Positions 43,708 through 51,040 of a stretch of 64,000 nt of DNA are shown piece after piece. Under the pieces are notes generated by a model that was given only the letters and a program-made list of their open reading frames with translations, did no database searches and was not told the origin of the DNA. Positions within the stretch are counted from its first letter, which is position 1. Each line of letters begins with the position of its first letter. The stretch is from Saccharopolyspora gloriosae (lineage in GTDB: Bacteria > Actinomycetota > Actinomycetes > Mycobacteriales > Pseudonocardiaceae), in contig NZ_JACHIV010000001.1 of assembly GCF_014203325.1 (NCBI RefSeq), forward strand, positions 6,573,501-6,637,500, written 5' to 3'. Made by a program: the position numbers and the translations under genes.

Positions 43708-43813
43708 CGGGTGGCGGAACCTCAGTCGTCTTCTCGCTGCGGGATCTTTTTCCCTAGTGGCTCCGCCACGAGGGAAAAAGCTGTCCTCGCGAGAAGACGA
43801 CTGAGAACCCGCG
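43708..43813 (+). repeat. interspersed covarying hairpin element, copy D (core only)
   Basis: The shortest copy: GCGGAACCTCAG, variable arm TCGTCTT, constant core, complementary arm AAGACGA, CTGAGAACCCGC, then homology stops. It lacks the TATGTGC mini-hairpin and the CACGGC array found in A-C, so core and tail are separable. The 7-mers pair perfectly. A separate small hairpin, CAGCGGC-TTC-GCCGCTG, lies at about 43845-43861 before the amidohydrolase gene. Confidence 0.85.
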
Positions 43814-43968
43814 GCGGTGCCGGTTGCGTGCGTGGTCACTGCTCAGCGGCTTCGCCGCTGACAGGACGATGGTCGGTGGTGGCGGTCGGTTGGCGCTGCA
43901 AGATCAGGGGCGAGGCGTGGGCCTGTGCGCGGTTCCGGGGGTGTGGAGGGCTGCGGCAGAATGCGTTC

Positions 43969-45300
43969 ATGTCGACCGCTCTGCGCCTGCACGCCCCCAT
44001 CGCCGTTCCCTGCGACGCCACCGGGTCGGTGATCCGCGACGCCGTGGTGGACGTGGACGAGCAGGGGCGGGTGAGCTACTGCGGGCCCCGCGAGGGCGCG
44101 CCGCCGCGCGCGCAGGAGACCGAGGTCCGCGACTGCGGCGGCATCCTGCTGCCCGGCCTGATCAACGCGCACGCCCACAGCCCGATGACGCTGCTGCGCG
44201 GCATGGGCGGTGACCTGCCGCTGCTGCGCTGGCTGCGCGAAGTGATCTGGCCCGCGGAGGCGCGGCTGCGGCCCGGCGACATCCGCGCGGGCATGGAGCT
44301 CGGCGCCGTGGAGATGCTGCGCGCCGGGGTCACCACGAGCGCCGAGATGTACTTCTCCGGCGAGTCGGTGGTCGAGGCGGTGCTGGCCGTCGGCTCCCGA
44401 GTGGTGCTGGCCCCGGCCGTGATCTCCACTCCGGACCTGGAGGGCATGGGTTCGTGGCAGGGCATGGTCGACGACATCAGCAAGTGGATCGACGCCGACG
44501 GCACCCGCTTCGGCCCGGCGGAACGCGTGGAACTGGGCTACGGCGCGCATTCCGCGTACACGCTGCCGCCGGAGGCGCTGCGGTTCATCGGTGAGTCCGC
44601 GCAGCGGCGCGGCGCGCTGGTGCAGGTGCACGTGGCCGAGGCCGCCGACGAGGACCGGGAGCAGCGGGAGAAGTTCGGTTCGGTCCCGGCGCTGCTCGAC
44701 GAGGTGGGGATGCTGGACGGCCGGGTGCTCGCCGCGCACTGCGTGCACCTGTCTGACGCCGACATCGCGCTGTTCGCCCGCAAGGGCACCGGAATCGCGC
44801 ACTGCCCCGGTTCCAACGCGAAGCTCGCCTCCGGCACCGCGCGGCTCGTCGACATGCTCGCCGCGGGCATCCCCGTCGGCCTGGGCACCGACGGGCCGTC
44901 CAGCAACGACGACCTGGACCTGTGGGAAGAGGTGCAGCTTGCGGGCATGCTCGCCCGTCTGTCCACGGGGGACGCGACGGCGCTGAGCGCGCGCAGTGCG
45001 CTGCTCGCGGCGACCCGCGGCGGGGCCGCGGCGCTGGGCCGCGACGACATCGGCGCGCTGGAACCGGGCCGGTGGGCCGACATCGTGCACCTGGACGTGG
45101 ACAACCCGGCGTTCGCGACGGGCCTCGACACCCCCGACGAGCAGCTGCTGTCGAACCTGGTGTGGGCGGCGGGTTCGCGCAGCGTGCGCGACGTGTGGGT
45201 GGCGGGCACCGAGGTGCTGCACGACCGCGAACCGACCCGGGTGGACCGCCGCGCCGTCCAGGCCGCGGCCCGCACGGCGTCCCAGCACATCCGCGGCTGA
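43969..45300 (+). CDS. amidohydrolase, SAH/MTA deaminase type
   Basis: A 443-residue metal-dependent deaminase of the amidohydrolase superfamily. Metal ligands occur in LINAHAHSPM (HxH), VQVHVAEAADE (His), LAAHCVHLSD (His) and GLGTDGPSSNDDLD (Asp). LLRGMGGDLPLLRWL resembles the family converting S-adenosylhomocysteine or methylthioadenosine to the inosyl forms; chlorohydrolase-like SsnA relatives are an alternative. ATG 43969 has CAGAAT 6 nt upstream and no ribosome site, so it is likely leaderless. The DJ-1/PfpI gene follows 28 bp later. Confidence 0.85.
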   Translation: MSTALRLHAPIAVPCDATGSVIRDAVVDVDEQGRVSYCGPREGAPPRAQETEVRDCGGILLPGLINAHAHSPMTLLRGMGGDLPLLRWLREVIWPAEARLRPGDIRAGMELGAVEMLRAGVTTSAEMYFSGESVVEAVLAVGSRVVLAPAVISTPDLEGMGSWQGMVDDISKWIDADGTRFGPAERVELGYGAHSAYTLPPEALRFIGESAQRRGALVQVHVAEAADEDREQREKFGSVPALLDEVGMLDGRVLAAHCVHLSDADIALFARKGTGIAHCPGSNAKLASGTARLVDMLAAGIPVGLGTDGPSSNDDLDLWEEVQLAGMLARLSTGDATALSARSALLAATRGGAAALGRDDIGALEPGRWADIVHLDVDNPAFATGLDTPDEQLLSNLVWAAGSRSVRDVWVAGTEVLHDREPTRVDRRAVQAAARTASQHIRG

Positions 45301-45328
45301 TCGCGGCACCGGCGAGGATCGAGGGCGC

Positions 45329-45919
45329 ATGACCAGGCACATCGGCATCCTGCTGTTCCCCGGGGTCGAGGAGCTCGACGCGATCGGCCCGTGGGAGGTG
45401 CTGTCCTTCTGGACCCGCGGCTTCCCCGACGACGGCTACGCGGTCTCGACGGTGTCCCGCGACGGCGGGCCGGTCGAGTGCGCCAAGGGCCTCACCGTCT
45501 CCGCCGGGCACTCCTTCGCCGACGCCCCCGAGTTCGAGGTGCTGCTGCACCCCGGCGGCCAGGGCACCCGGCCGATGCTCACCGACGAGCGCCACCTCGC
45601 CTGGGTGCGCGAGCAGCGCGCGGCGGTGCCGCTGATGACCAGCGTGTGCACCGGATCGCTGGTGTACGCCGCCGCCGGCCTGCTCGACGGGCGGCCCGCC
45701 ACCACGCACTGGCGTTCGCTGGAACTGCTCGCCGAATTGGACCCGACCGTCGAGGTGCGCGGCGAGGACCGCTTCGTCGACGACGGCGACGTGATCACCT
45801 CGGCCGGCGTCTCGGCGGGAATCGACATGGCGCTGCACCTCGTCGCCCGGTTCGCGGGAACGTCCCGGGCGCGGGAGGTCCGGCGCGGCATCGAGTACGA
45901 CCCGCAGCCCCCGATCTGA
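45329..45919 (+). CDS. DJ-1/PfpI family (class I glutamine amidotransferase-like) protein
   Basis: A 196-residue flavodoxin-like protein. The nucleophile elbow is SVCTGSLVYAAAGLLDGRPA with Cys near residue 109 (based on position in the fold), and the acidic residue that tunes it lies in PGVEELDAIGPWEVL. TTHWRSLELLAEL and ITSAGVSAGIDMALHLV are typical of the subfamily found in AraC-type regulators and isonitrile-hydratase-like enzymes, here without a DNA-binding domain. GAGGG precedes ATG 45329. Confidence 0.87.
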   Translation: MTRHIGILLFPGVEELDAIGPWEVLSFWTRGFPDDGYAVSTVSRDGGPVECAKGLTVSAGHSFADAPEFEVLLHPGGQGTRPMLTDERHLAWVREQRAAVPLMTSVCTGSLVYAAAGLLDGRPATTHWRSLELLAELDPTVEVRGEDRFVDDGDVITSAGVSAGIDMALHLVARFAGTSRAREVRRGIEYDPQPPI

Positions 45920-45926
45920 CCGATCC

Positions 45927-47357
45927 TCAGCCCTGCGGCGGGATGTTGTTGTTGAGCCGGAAGCGGTTGTGCGGGTCGTACCGCGCCTTCGCGCGCCCGA
46001 GGCGCTCCAGGTTGTCGCCGTAGGCCGACGCCCGAGCGCCGGGGTCGAGCACCGCCTCACCGCTGAAGTTCAGGTACGTCCCGGCCGCTCCGGGCATCGA
46101 CTCGGCCTCCGCCAACACGTCCCGCACCCAGCGCACGGCGCGCGCGGTGTCGTCGGCGTCGGTCCAGTTGGCGTCGACGCTGAGCAGGTAGTCCGCGTTC
46201 CGGTCGCCGAACGCGGTGTCCGCGGCGGGAACCCGTCCGGCGGCGCCGCCGAGCAGCGGGACGTGCAGCATCGTCACCGGGTGCGGCCGTTCCCGGCCGC
46301 GTCGCACCAGCAGGTCGAGCACGGCGTCGTCGAGTTCGCGGAAGTACAGCGACTTCCAGTAGCTGAGCAGCCCGCCTTTCGGGAAGAACGGGTCGAAGGC
46401 CTGCTGCACCGCGGTGTAGGGAGCGGGCCCGCTGAGGTCCGCGAGCGGAGTGCCGAACCGGCGCATCGGTTCGAGCGCGGTCATCCCGTCCTCGACGTGC
46501 CCGGCGTGCACGGCACCGATGATGAGCACGTCCTGGTCGTGCAGTTCGGCGGGCAGTGCGGGGGACGCCGGCAGCGTCCAGAGCACGGCGCGGGTGGTGA
46601 TCTCGTCGGGCAGCCCGCTCGCCCAATCCCGCCAGGCGCGCAGCACTTGCCCGGCGTCGGCCGCCGGGTATATCGCGGTGCCGTTGGCCACGGTCGGCCC
46701 CAACGGGTGCGCGTCGAACTCGAATGCGGTGACGACGCCGAAGTTCCCGCCCGCGCCGCGCAACGCCCACAGCAGCTCCGGGTCCTCCGGCCCGGCCCGG
46801 CGCACTTTCCCGTCGGCGGTGACGACCTCAGCGGACCGGAGGTTGTCGCAGGCCAGCCCGTGCGCGCGGTGCAGCCAGCCGATGCCGCCGCCTAGGGTGA
46901 GGCCGCCGACTCCGGTGCTGGACACGATCCCGCCGGGCACCGCCAACCCGAACAGCTGCGTCTCGCGGTCCACGTCGCCCCAGGTGGCGCCGCCTTGCAC
47001 GCGCGCGACCCGGCGTTGCGGGTCCACGTCGACGCCGCGCATGGCGGACAGGTCGATCAGCAGCGCGCCGTCGTGGATGCTGTGCCCGGCGACGCTGTGC
47101 CCGCCGCCGCGCACGGCGATCAGCAGGTCGTGGTCCCGGGCGAGCCGCACGGCGTCGACGACGTCGGCGGTGCCGGAACACCGGGCGATGAGCGCGGGCC
47201 GCCGGTGGAACATCCCGTTCTGCACGACGCAGGCCTGCTCGTACAGGTCGTCGCCGGGGCCGATGAGCGGTCCCCGGAATCCGGCGCGGAGTGCGTCGAG
47301 CTCGCCGTCTTCGAGGCTCGTCTCTCCGCTGGTGAGGGTGCGCAGCAGCACCGGCAT
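45927..47357 (-). CDS. FAD-linked oxidoreductase (berberine-bridge type)
   Basis: A 476-residue flavoprotein of the VAO/PCMH superfamily. The FAD-binding half contains IAVRGGGHSVAGHSIHDGA, whose His is the site of covalent 8-alpha attachment in this family, and GGLTLGGGIGWLHRAHGLACD. The C-terminus has the BBE segment YLNFSGEAVLDPG then RLGRAKARYDPHNRFRLNNN. There is no signal peptide. ATG 47357 follows GAGGAGG. It probably oxidises an alcohol or a carbohydrate; the substrate is unknown. Its stop is 7 bp from that of the PfpI-like gene. Confidence 0.88.
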   Translation of the reverse strand: MPVLLRTLTSGETSLEDGELDALRAGFRGPLIGPGDDLYEQACVVQNGMFHRRPALIARCSGTADVVDAVRLARDHDLLIAVRGGGHSVAGHSIHDGALLIDLSAMRGVDVDPQRRVARVQGGATWGDVDRETQLFGLAVPGGIVSSTGVGGLTLGGGIGWLHRAHGLACDNLRSAEVVTADGKVRRAGPEDPELLWALRGAGGNFGVVTAFEFDAHPLGPTVANGTAIYPAADAGQVLRAWRDWASGLPDEITTRAVLWTLPASPALPAELHDQDVLIIGAVHAGHVEDGMTALEPMRRFGTPLADLSGPAPYTAVQQAFDPFFPKGGLLSYWKSLYFRELDDAVLDLLVRRGRERPHPVTMLHVPLLGGAAGRVPAADTAFGDRNADYLLSVDANWTDADDTARAVRWVRDVLAEAESMPGAAGTYLNFSGEAVLDPGARASAYGDNLERLGRAKARYDPHNRFRLNNNIPPQG

Positions 47358-47554
47358 CGCACCCACCTCCTCATCGCAGTGCCCGGCAGGGTGCAGGCAG
47401 CGCACACCCGCGTCCGCGCCCGGCACAGTGCCGCCGGTCCGTTGACGCCGCGTTCGCCGAGTGCTAGTCGGCGGGAGGACCTTGTGCCCTGGGGGCGCAC
47501 GACTCCGCGGCGCACCGTTGCCTTGACGGATCAGGGCGAGTTCGGGGAGTCGTC

Positions 47555-48160
47555 ATGGCGTGGTCGACGGAGGAATCCAGCGCGGTCCACGAATCGCTGG
47601 GTCGGATGGGGCGTTCCTGGGGCTGGTTGCTGGCGTTCGGCGTGCTGTCGGTGATCGCGGGCATCGCGGTGCTGACCTGGCCGGGCGCGACGATCCTGGT
47701 GATCGCCGTGCTGCTGGGCGTGCAGCTGCTCGTGGGCGGGGTGTTCTGGTTCGGCAGCGCGCTCGCGTCCGAGGAGAAGGGCACGGCGGTGCAGATCATG
47801 CTGGCGGTGCTGGGAATCCTCGCCGGCGTGGTCGTGCTGCGGTACCCGGTGCAGTCGGCCGTGGCTTTCCCGCTGGTGCTGGGGTTGTTCTGGACGGTGA
47901 ACGGGGTGCTGGAGACCTTCCACGCGGTGACCAGGACGCACGTGACCTCGCGGGGGTGGGCGATGGCGGCCGGGCTGCTCGGCATCGTCGCCGGCGTGGT
48001 GCTGCTGGCGTACCCGGGCTTGGGCCTGGTGACGCTGACGTACCTGCTCGGCATCTGGCTGATCGTCTACGGCGGGATCACCGCGGCCCGCGCGGTGGCG
48101 TCGCGCCCGGAACCCGCCGGGAGCGCCGTGCCGCCCCCGGCGGGCGCCGCGCACGCGTGA
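47555..48160 (+). CDS. HdeD-like (DUF308) membrane protein
   Basis: A 201-residue protein with six hydrophobic spans arranged as repeated pairs, each with a WPG or YPG turn: IAVLTWPGATILV, VVVLRYPVQSAVAF and VVLLAYPGLGLVTL. This is the HdeD acid-resistance family; in E. coli HdeD helps at high cell density under acid. GGGGAG precedes ATG 47555. The C-terminal tail is Pro/Ala-rich. Confidence 0.87.
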   Translation: MAWSTEESSAVHESLGRMGRSWGWLLAFGVLSVIAGIAVLTWPGATILVIAVLLGVQLLVGGVFWFGSALASEEKGTAVQIMLAVLGILAGVVVLRYPVQSAVAFPLVLGLFWTVNGVLETFHAVTRTHVTSRGWAMAAGLLGIVAGVVLLAYPGLGLVTLTYLLGIWLIVYGGITAARAVASRPEPAGSAVPPPAGAAHA

Positions 48161-48326
48161 TCCCGGCCCGATCGGGTTCGCGGCTCGCGGTGGCGCGGCG
48201 GAGCTCCCCGGCCTCGGCCGACGCCCGCGAGCCCGGACCCGATCCCTCCGCGGGCAGCGGTCGGACCGGTGATCGCGCTCGGCCGATCGGGTAGCGTGGA
48301 AAGGGAGGAACCGGTCAGGTGGGGGC

Positions 48327-48752
48327 GTGTTGCCAGCGGGAACAGCGGAGCAGCGCACGCGTTCGAGGCCGGACGGGCTCCTCGGGCAGCTCCTGCGGTT
48401 CGGCCTCGTGGGCGTGGTCAGCGCCACCGCGGACTACGGAAGCCTGCTGGTCATGGTCACCTTCGGGGTGTGGCAGGAACCGGCCCGCGCGCTGAGCTTC
48501 GTGCTCGGCAGCACCACCGCCTACCTGCTCAACCGCCGCTGGACCTTCGTCTCCCGCCGGGACGCGAAGGAGGCGGTCGCGGTGGCCGCCGTGTACGCCG
48601 CGACCTTCGTGCTCATCCTGACGATCTATTCGCTGGTCCGGCACTCGCTGCCGACGTCGCCGTGGCAGGTCACGATCGCCTGGGTGGTGTCGCAGGGCAT
48701 CGGCACCTCGTTCAACTTCCTCACCCAGCGCCTGCTCATCTTCCGCCGCTGA
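48327..48752 (+). CDS. GtrA family membrane protein
   Basis: A 141-residue protein with four hydrophobic spans and the family hallmark LRFGLVGVVSATADYGSLLV followed by AYLLNRRWTF and the C-terminal NFLTQRLLIFRR. GtrA proteins are thought to flip polyprenyl-phosphate-linked sugars for glycosylation of surface polymers. GTG 48327 lies about 20 nt after GGGAGG, and a TAGCGT -10 occurs at 48292-48297. Confidence 0.87.
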   Translation: MLPAGTAEQRTRSRPDGLLGQLLRFGLVGVVSATADYGSLLVMVTFGVWQEPARALSFVLGSTTAYLLNRRWTFVSRRDAKEAVAVAAVYAATFVLILTIYSLVRHSLPTSPWQVTIAWVVSQGIGTSFNFLTQRLLIFRR

Positions 48753-48801
48753 GCGCTCGGCTCCGGCCCGCAACGGCCGCCGATTCGGTCATGATTGTCG
48801 A

Positions 48802-49368
48802 ATGATCGACGCGACGCGCACCCTGGCCCTGATCGGATCGGCGGCGGGCGGAGTGGAGCACATCCGCACCGGGTTGATCGAACCGGCGATGGCTCGCGGC
48901 TGGCGGGTCGCGGTCACGCTCACCCCGACCGCCGGGGCATGGCTGGCGGCCTCGGGCGAGGTCGACCGGATCACCCAGGTCACCGGACTGCCCTGCCGGA
49001 TCGAGCCGCGGATGCCCTCCGAACCGAGCCCGCACCCGCCGATCGACTGCTTCCTGGTGTGCCCGGCGACGGCCAACACCGTCAGCAAGCTGGCGCTCGG
49101 CCTGGGCGACAGCCAGGCGATGACGACCGTGGTCGAAGCGATCGGGGCGGGCACCGCACCGGTCGTCGTCTTCCCCACCGTCAACGCCGCGCACCACCGC
49201 CACCCGGCGTGGAAGTCGCACACCTCGACCTTGCAGGACGCGGGCGTGCACCTGCTCACCGGCGACGACCTGTGGCAACCGCACGAACCGCGCAGCGGCC
49301 TGGAGCAGAAGATCCCCTGGAACCTGATCCTCGCCAACCTCGACACCCACGTCCGCCCCCGCGGGTGA
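48802..49368 (+). CDS. flavoprotein (phosphopantothenoylcysteine decarboxylase-like fold)
   Basis: A 188-residue flavoprotein of the HFCD family. VCPATANTVSKLALGLGDS is the FMN-binding PATANT signature, and the N-terminus shows ALIGSAAGGVEHIRTGLIEP. A central FPTVNAAHHRHPAWKSH replaces the usual PAMN segment. Catalysis could be cysteine decarboxylation, but this is not certain; the housekeeping CoaBC is normally larger and fused. It is likely leaderless (CATGAT 6 nt before ATG 48802). Confidence 0.8.
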   Translation: MIDATRTLALIGSAAGGVEHIRTGLIEPAMARGWRVAVTLTPTAGAWLAASGEVDRITQVTGLPCRIEPRMPSEPSPHPPIDCFLVCPATANTVSKLALGLGDSQAMTTVVEAIGAGTAPVVVFPTVNAAHHRHPAWKSHTSTLQDAGVHLLTGDDLWQPHEPRSGLEQKIPWNLILANLDTHVRPRG

Positions 49369-49435
49369 ACGCGCGTCCCCTTGGCGCGCAACGGTTTCCA
49401 CGATTCCTGGAGGGTGCCGTTCGGTGCGGCAGGCC

Positions 49436-49828
49436 TCAGGCCGGGCCGAGCAGGTCCCACCGGTTCCCGGCGACGTCCGAGAACACCGCGACCCGCCCGT
49501 ACGGTTCCGCGCGCGGTGCGCTCGCGAACTCCACTCCCGCGGCGACCAGGCGTTCGTAGGTGGCGTCGAAGTCGTCGACCCGCAAGAAGAAGCCCACCCG
49601 GCCCGCGACCTGATCGCCGACCACGGCGTCCTGGCGCGCGCCGTCGGCCCGCGCGAGCAGGATTCCGGTTCCGCCGCCGGGCGGTCGCACCACGACCCGC
49701 CGCTTCGGCCTGCCGTCGTTCGTGCGCGACGGCGAGTCCTCGACCAGCTCGAAACCCACGGTGCGCACGAAGAACTCGATGGCGCGGTCGTAGTCGTCCA
49801 CGACGATCGTGACCAGGTCTACTCGCAC
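49436..49828 (-). CDS. VOC (glyoxalase/bleomycin resistance) family protein
   Basis: A 130-residue protein of two beta-alpha-beta-beta-beta modules: LVTIVVDDYDRAIEFFVRTVGFEL opens the first and GFFLRVDDFDATYERLVAAGVEF the second, ending GNRWDLLGPA. One expected metal ligand is missing from the first strand (no His in LVTIVVDD), so the enzymatic role is open. GTG 49828 was chosen rather than an upstream ATG because TACGAT lies exactly 6 nt before it on the coding strand. Confidence 0.82.
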   Translation of the reverse strand: MRVDLVTIVVDDYDRAIEFFVRTVGFELVEDSPSRTNDGRPKRRVVVRPPGGGTGILLARADGARQDAVVGDQVAGRVGFFLRVDDFDATYERLVAAGVEFASAPRAEPYGRVAVFSDVAGNRWDLLGPA

Positions 49829-49834
49829 CTCGTG

Positions 49835-49840
49835 ATCGTA
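49835..49840 (-). promoter_or_regulatory. leaderless -10 element TACGAT
   Basis: On the minus strand TACGAT is followed by six nucleotides and then GTG 49828 of the VOC gene. Confidence 0.55.
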
Positions 49841-49887
49841 GGGCTCCTCGCCGAACCGCGGACGCCGCAATTTCACCGTGGAACGAC

Positions 49888-49930
49888 GAAGGCCCAGGTG
49901 GAGCGGATCAACGCTCTGACCTGGGCCTTC
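49888..49930 (-). terminator. terminator after tRNA-Gly
   Basis: A 12-bp perfect stem (49888-49899 with 49919-49930) lies directly downstream of the tRNA on its strand. Confidence 0.8.
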
Positions 49931-49938
49931 GTGTGTTG

Positions 49939-50009
49939 AGCGGATGACGGGAATCGAACCCGCGTATTCAGCTTGGGAAGCTGATGTTCTACCATTGAAC
50001 TACATCCGC
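49939..50009 (-). tRNA. tRNA-Gly (anticodon CCC)
   Basis: On the minus strand the 71-nt molecule folds as a normal cloverleaf. The acceptor arm is GCGGATG / CATCCGC, the D arm begins TAGTTCAATGG, the anticodon arm is TCAGC-TTCCCAA-GCTGA with anticodon CCC, and the T arm contains GGTTCGATTCC. It reads the GGG codon. The CCA end is not encoded. Confidence 0.97.
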
Positions 50010-50075
50010 AGTGCCGTTTCCGGCGCCGCCAACTCTAACACGGCGGGCGACGAAGATCGCTGAGGGTGCGGCGGA

Positions 50076-50081
50076 TACGCT
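50076..50081 (+). promoter_or_regulatory. leaderless -10 element TACGCT
   Basis: TACGCT lies 6 nt before GTG 50088 of dcd. No ribosome site is present. Confidence 0.6.
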
Positions 50082-50087
50082 GTGCGC

Positions 50088-50672
50088 GTGCTGCTGAGTG
50101 ACCGGGACCTGCGCAAAGAGCTGGACGAGGGCCGACTCGAACTCGATCCGTTCGACGTCGCCATGATCCAGCCGTCCAGCATCGACGTGCGGCTGGACCG
50201 GTTCTTCCGGGTCTTCGACAACTCGAAGTACACCCACATCGATCCTTCGCAGCAGCAGGACGAACTCACCTCGCCGGTCGAGGTGACCGGTGACGATCCG
50301 TTCGTGCTGCACCCGGGCGAATTCGTCCTCGGGTCGACCTACGAGTCGGTGCGGTTGCCGGACGATCTGGCCGGGCGGCTGGAGGGCAAGTCCTCGCTGG
50401 GGCGGCTCGGGCTGCTCACGCACTCCACCGCCGGGTTCATCGATCCCGGCTTCTTCGGGCACATCACGCTCGAACTGTCCAATGTGGCCAATCTGCCGAT
50501 CACGCTGTGGCCGGGGATGAAGATCGGGCAGCTCTGCCTGTTCCGGTTGTCGAGCCCCGCCGAGCACCCGTACGGCACGACGCACGCGGGTTCCCGGTAC
50601 CAGGGCCAGCGCGGGCCGACGCCGTCGCGCGCCCACCTCAACTTCCAGCGCGTCGAGACCCGACGCGACTGA
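50088..50672 (+). CDS. dcd: dCTP deaminase
   Basis: A 194-residue trimeric enzyme that supplies dUTP or dUMP for thymidylate synthesis. The protein opens [12 protein letters not shown] and contains [49 protein letters not shown] (catalytic Glu and Ser/Arg) and [16 protein letters not shown] at the end. It closely resembles the bifunctional dCTP deaminase:dUTPase of mycobacteria. The GTG at 50088 gives the standard N-terminus; a GTG two codons upstream is unlikely. Transcription is probably leaderless. Confidence 0.96.
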   Translation: MLLSDRDLRKELDEGRLELDPFDVAMIQPSSIDVRLDRFFRVFDNSKYTHIDPSQQQDELTSPVEVTGDDPFVLHPGEFVLGSTYESVRLPDDLAGRLEGKSSLGRLGLLTHSTAGFIDPGFFGHITLELSNVANLPITLWPGMKIGQLCLFRLSSPAEHPYGTTHAGSRYQGQRGPTPSRAHLNFQRVETRRD

Positions 50673-51040
50673 TCTCGGCGGGCTCTCATTTCGGCAACGC
50701 CCGCGCGAGGGCGTTCGGGGTGGTCGGCCCGCTCGTCCGGTCGGATCGATCGGGTCGGCCGTTCGCGCATGCCCGTCCGGTGCAGGAGCCGCTGCGCCGT
50801 TCGGCTGAAGATCCCTCGCCCGATCGGTCTCAGGTCTGAATATCGGCGCTGGTGAGCCCGTTGGGTGCACACGTTGCGCACGCACCTAATTACCACGTGA
50901 ACGATTCAGTCGCCACGGTGAGCATGCTCACCCTGAATCGTGGAAGAAAAGTGGTGGTTCAGACCCTAAAGTCCCCAGAGCCCGGCGCTCTCCCCAGGTG
51001 TGCAAGGTGGCTCACCGGCGAGCGGGCACAGGAGAACTCG
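50673..51040 (+). promoter_or_regulatory. upstream region of the sugar transporter with a nested inverted repeat
   Basis: Within this 368-bp gap, ACGATTCAG (50901-50909) pairs with CTGAATCGT (50933-50941) and encloses a perfect 16-bp palindrome GGTGAGCATGCTCACC (50917-50932). The pair could be an operator for a dimeric regulator or an RNA hairpin in the leader. The surrounding sequence is AT-richer than average. No regulator gene is adjacent, and no clear -35/-10 pair was identified. Confidence 0.45.
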
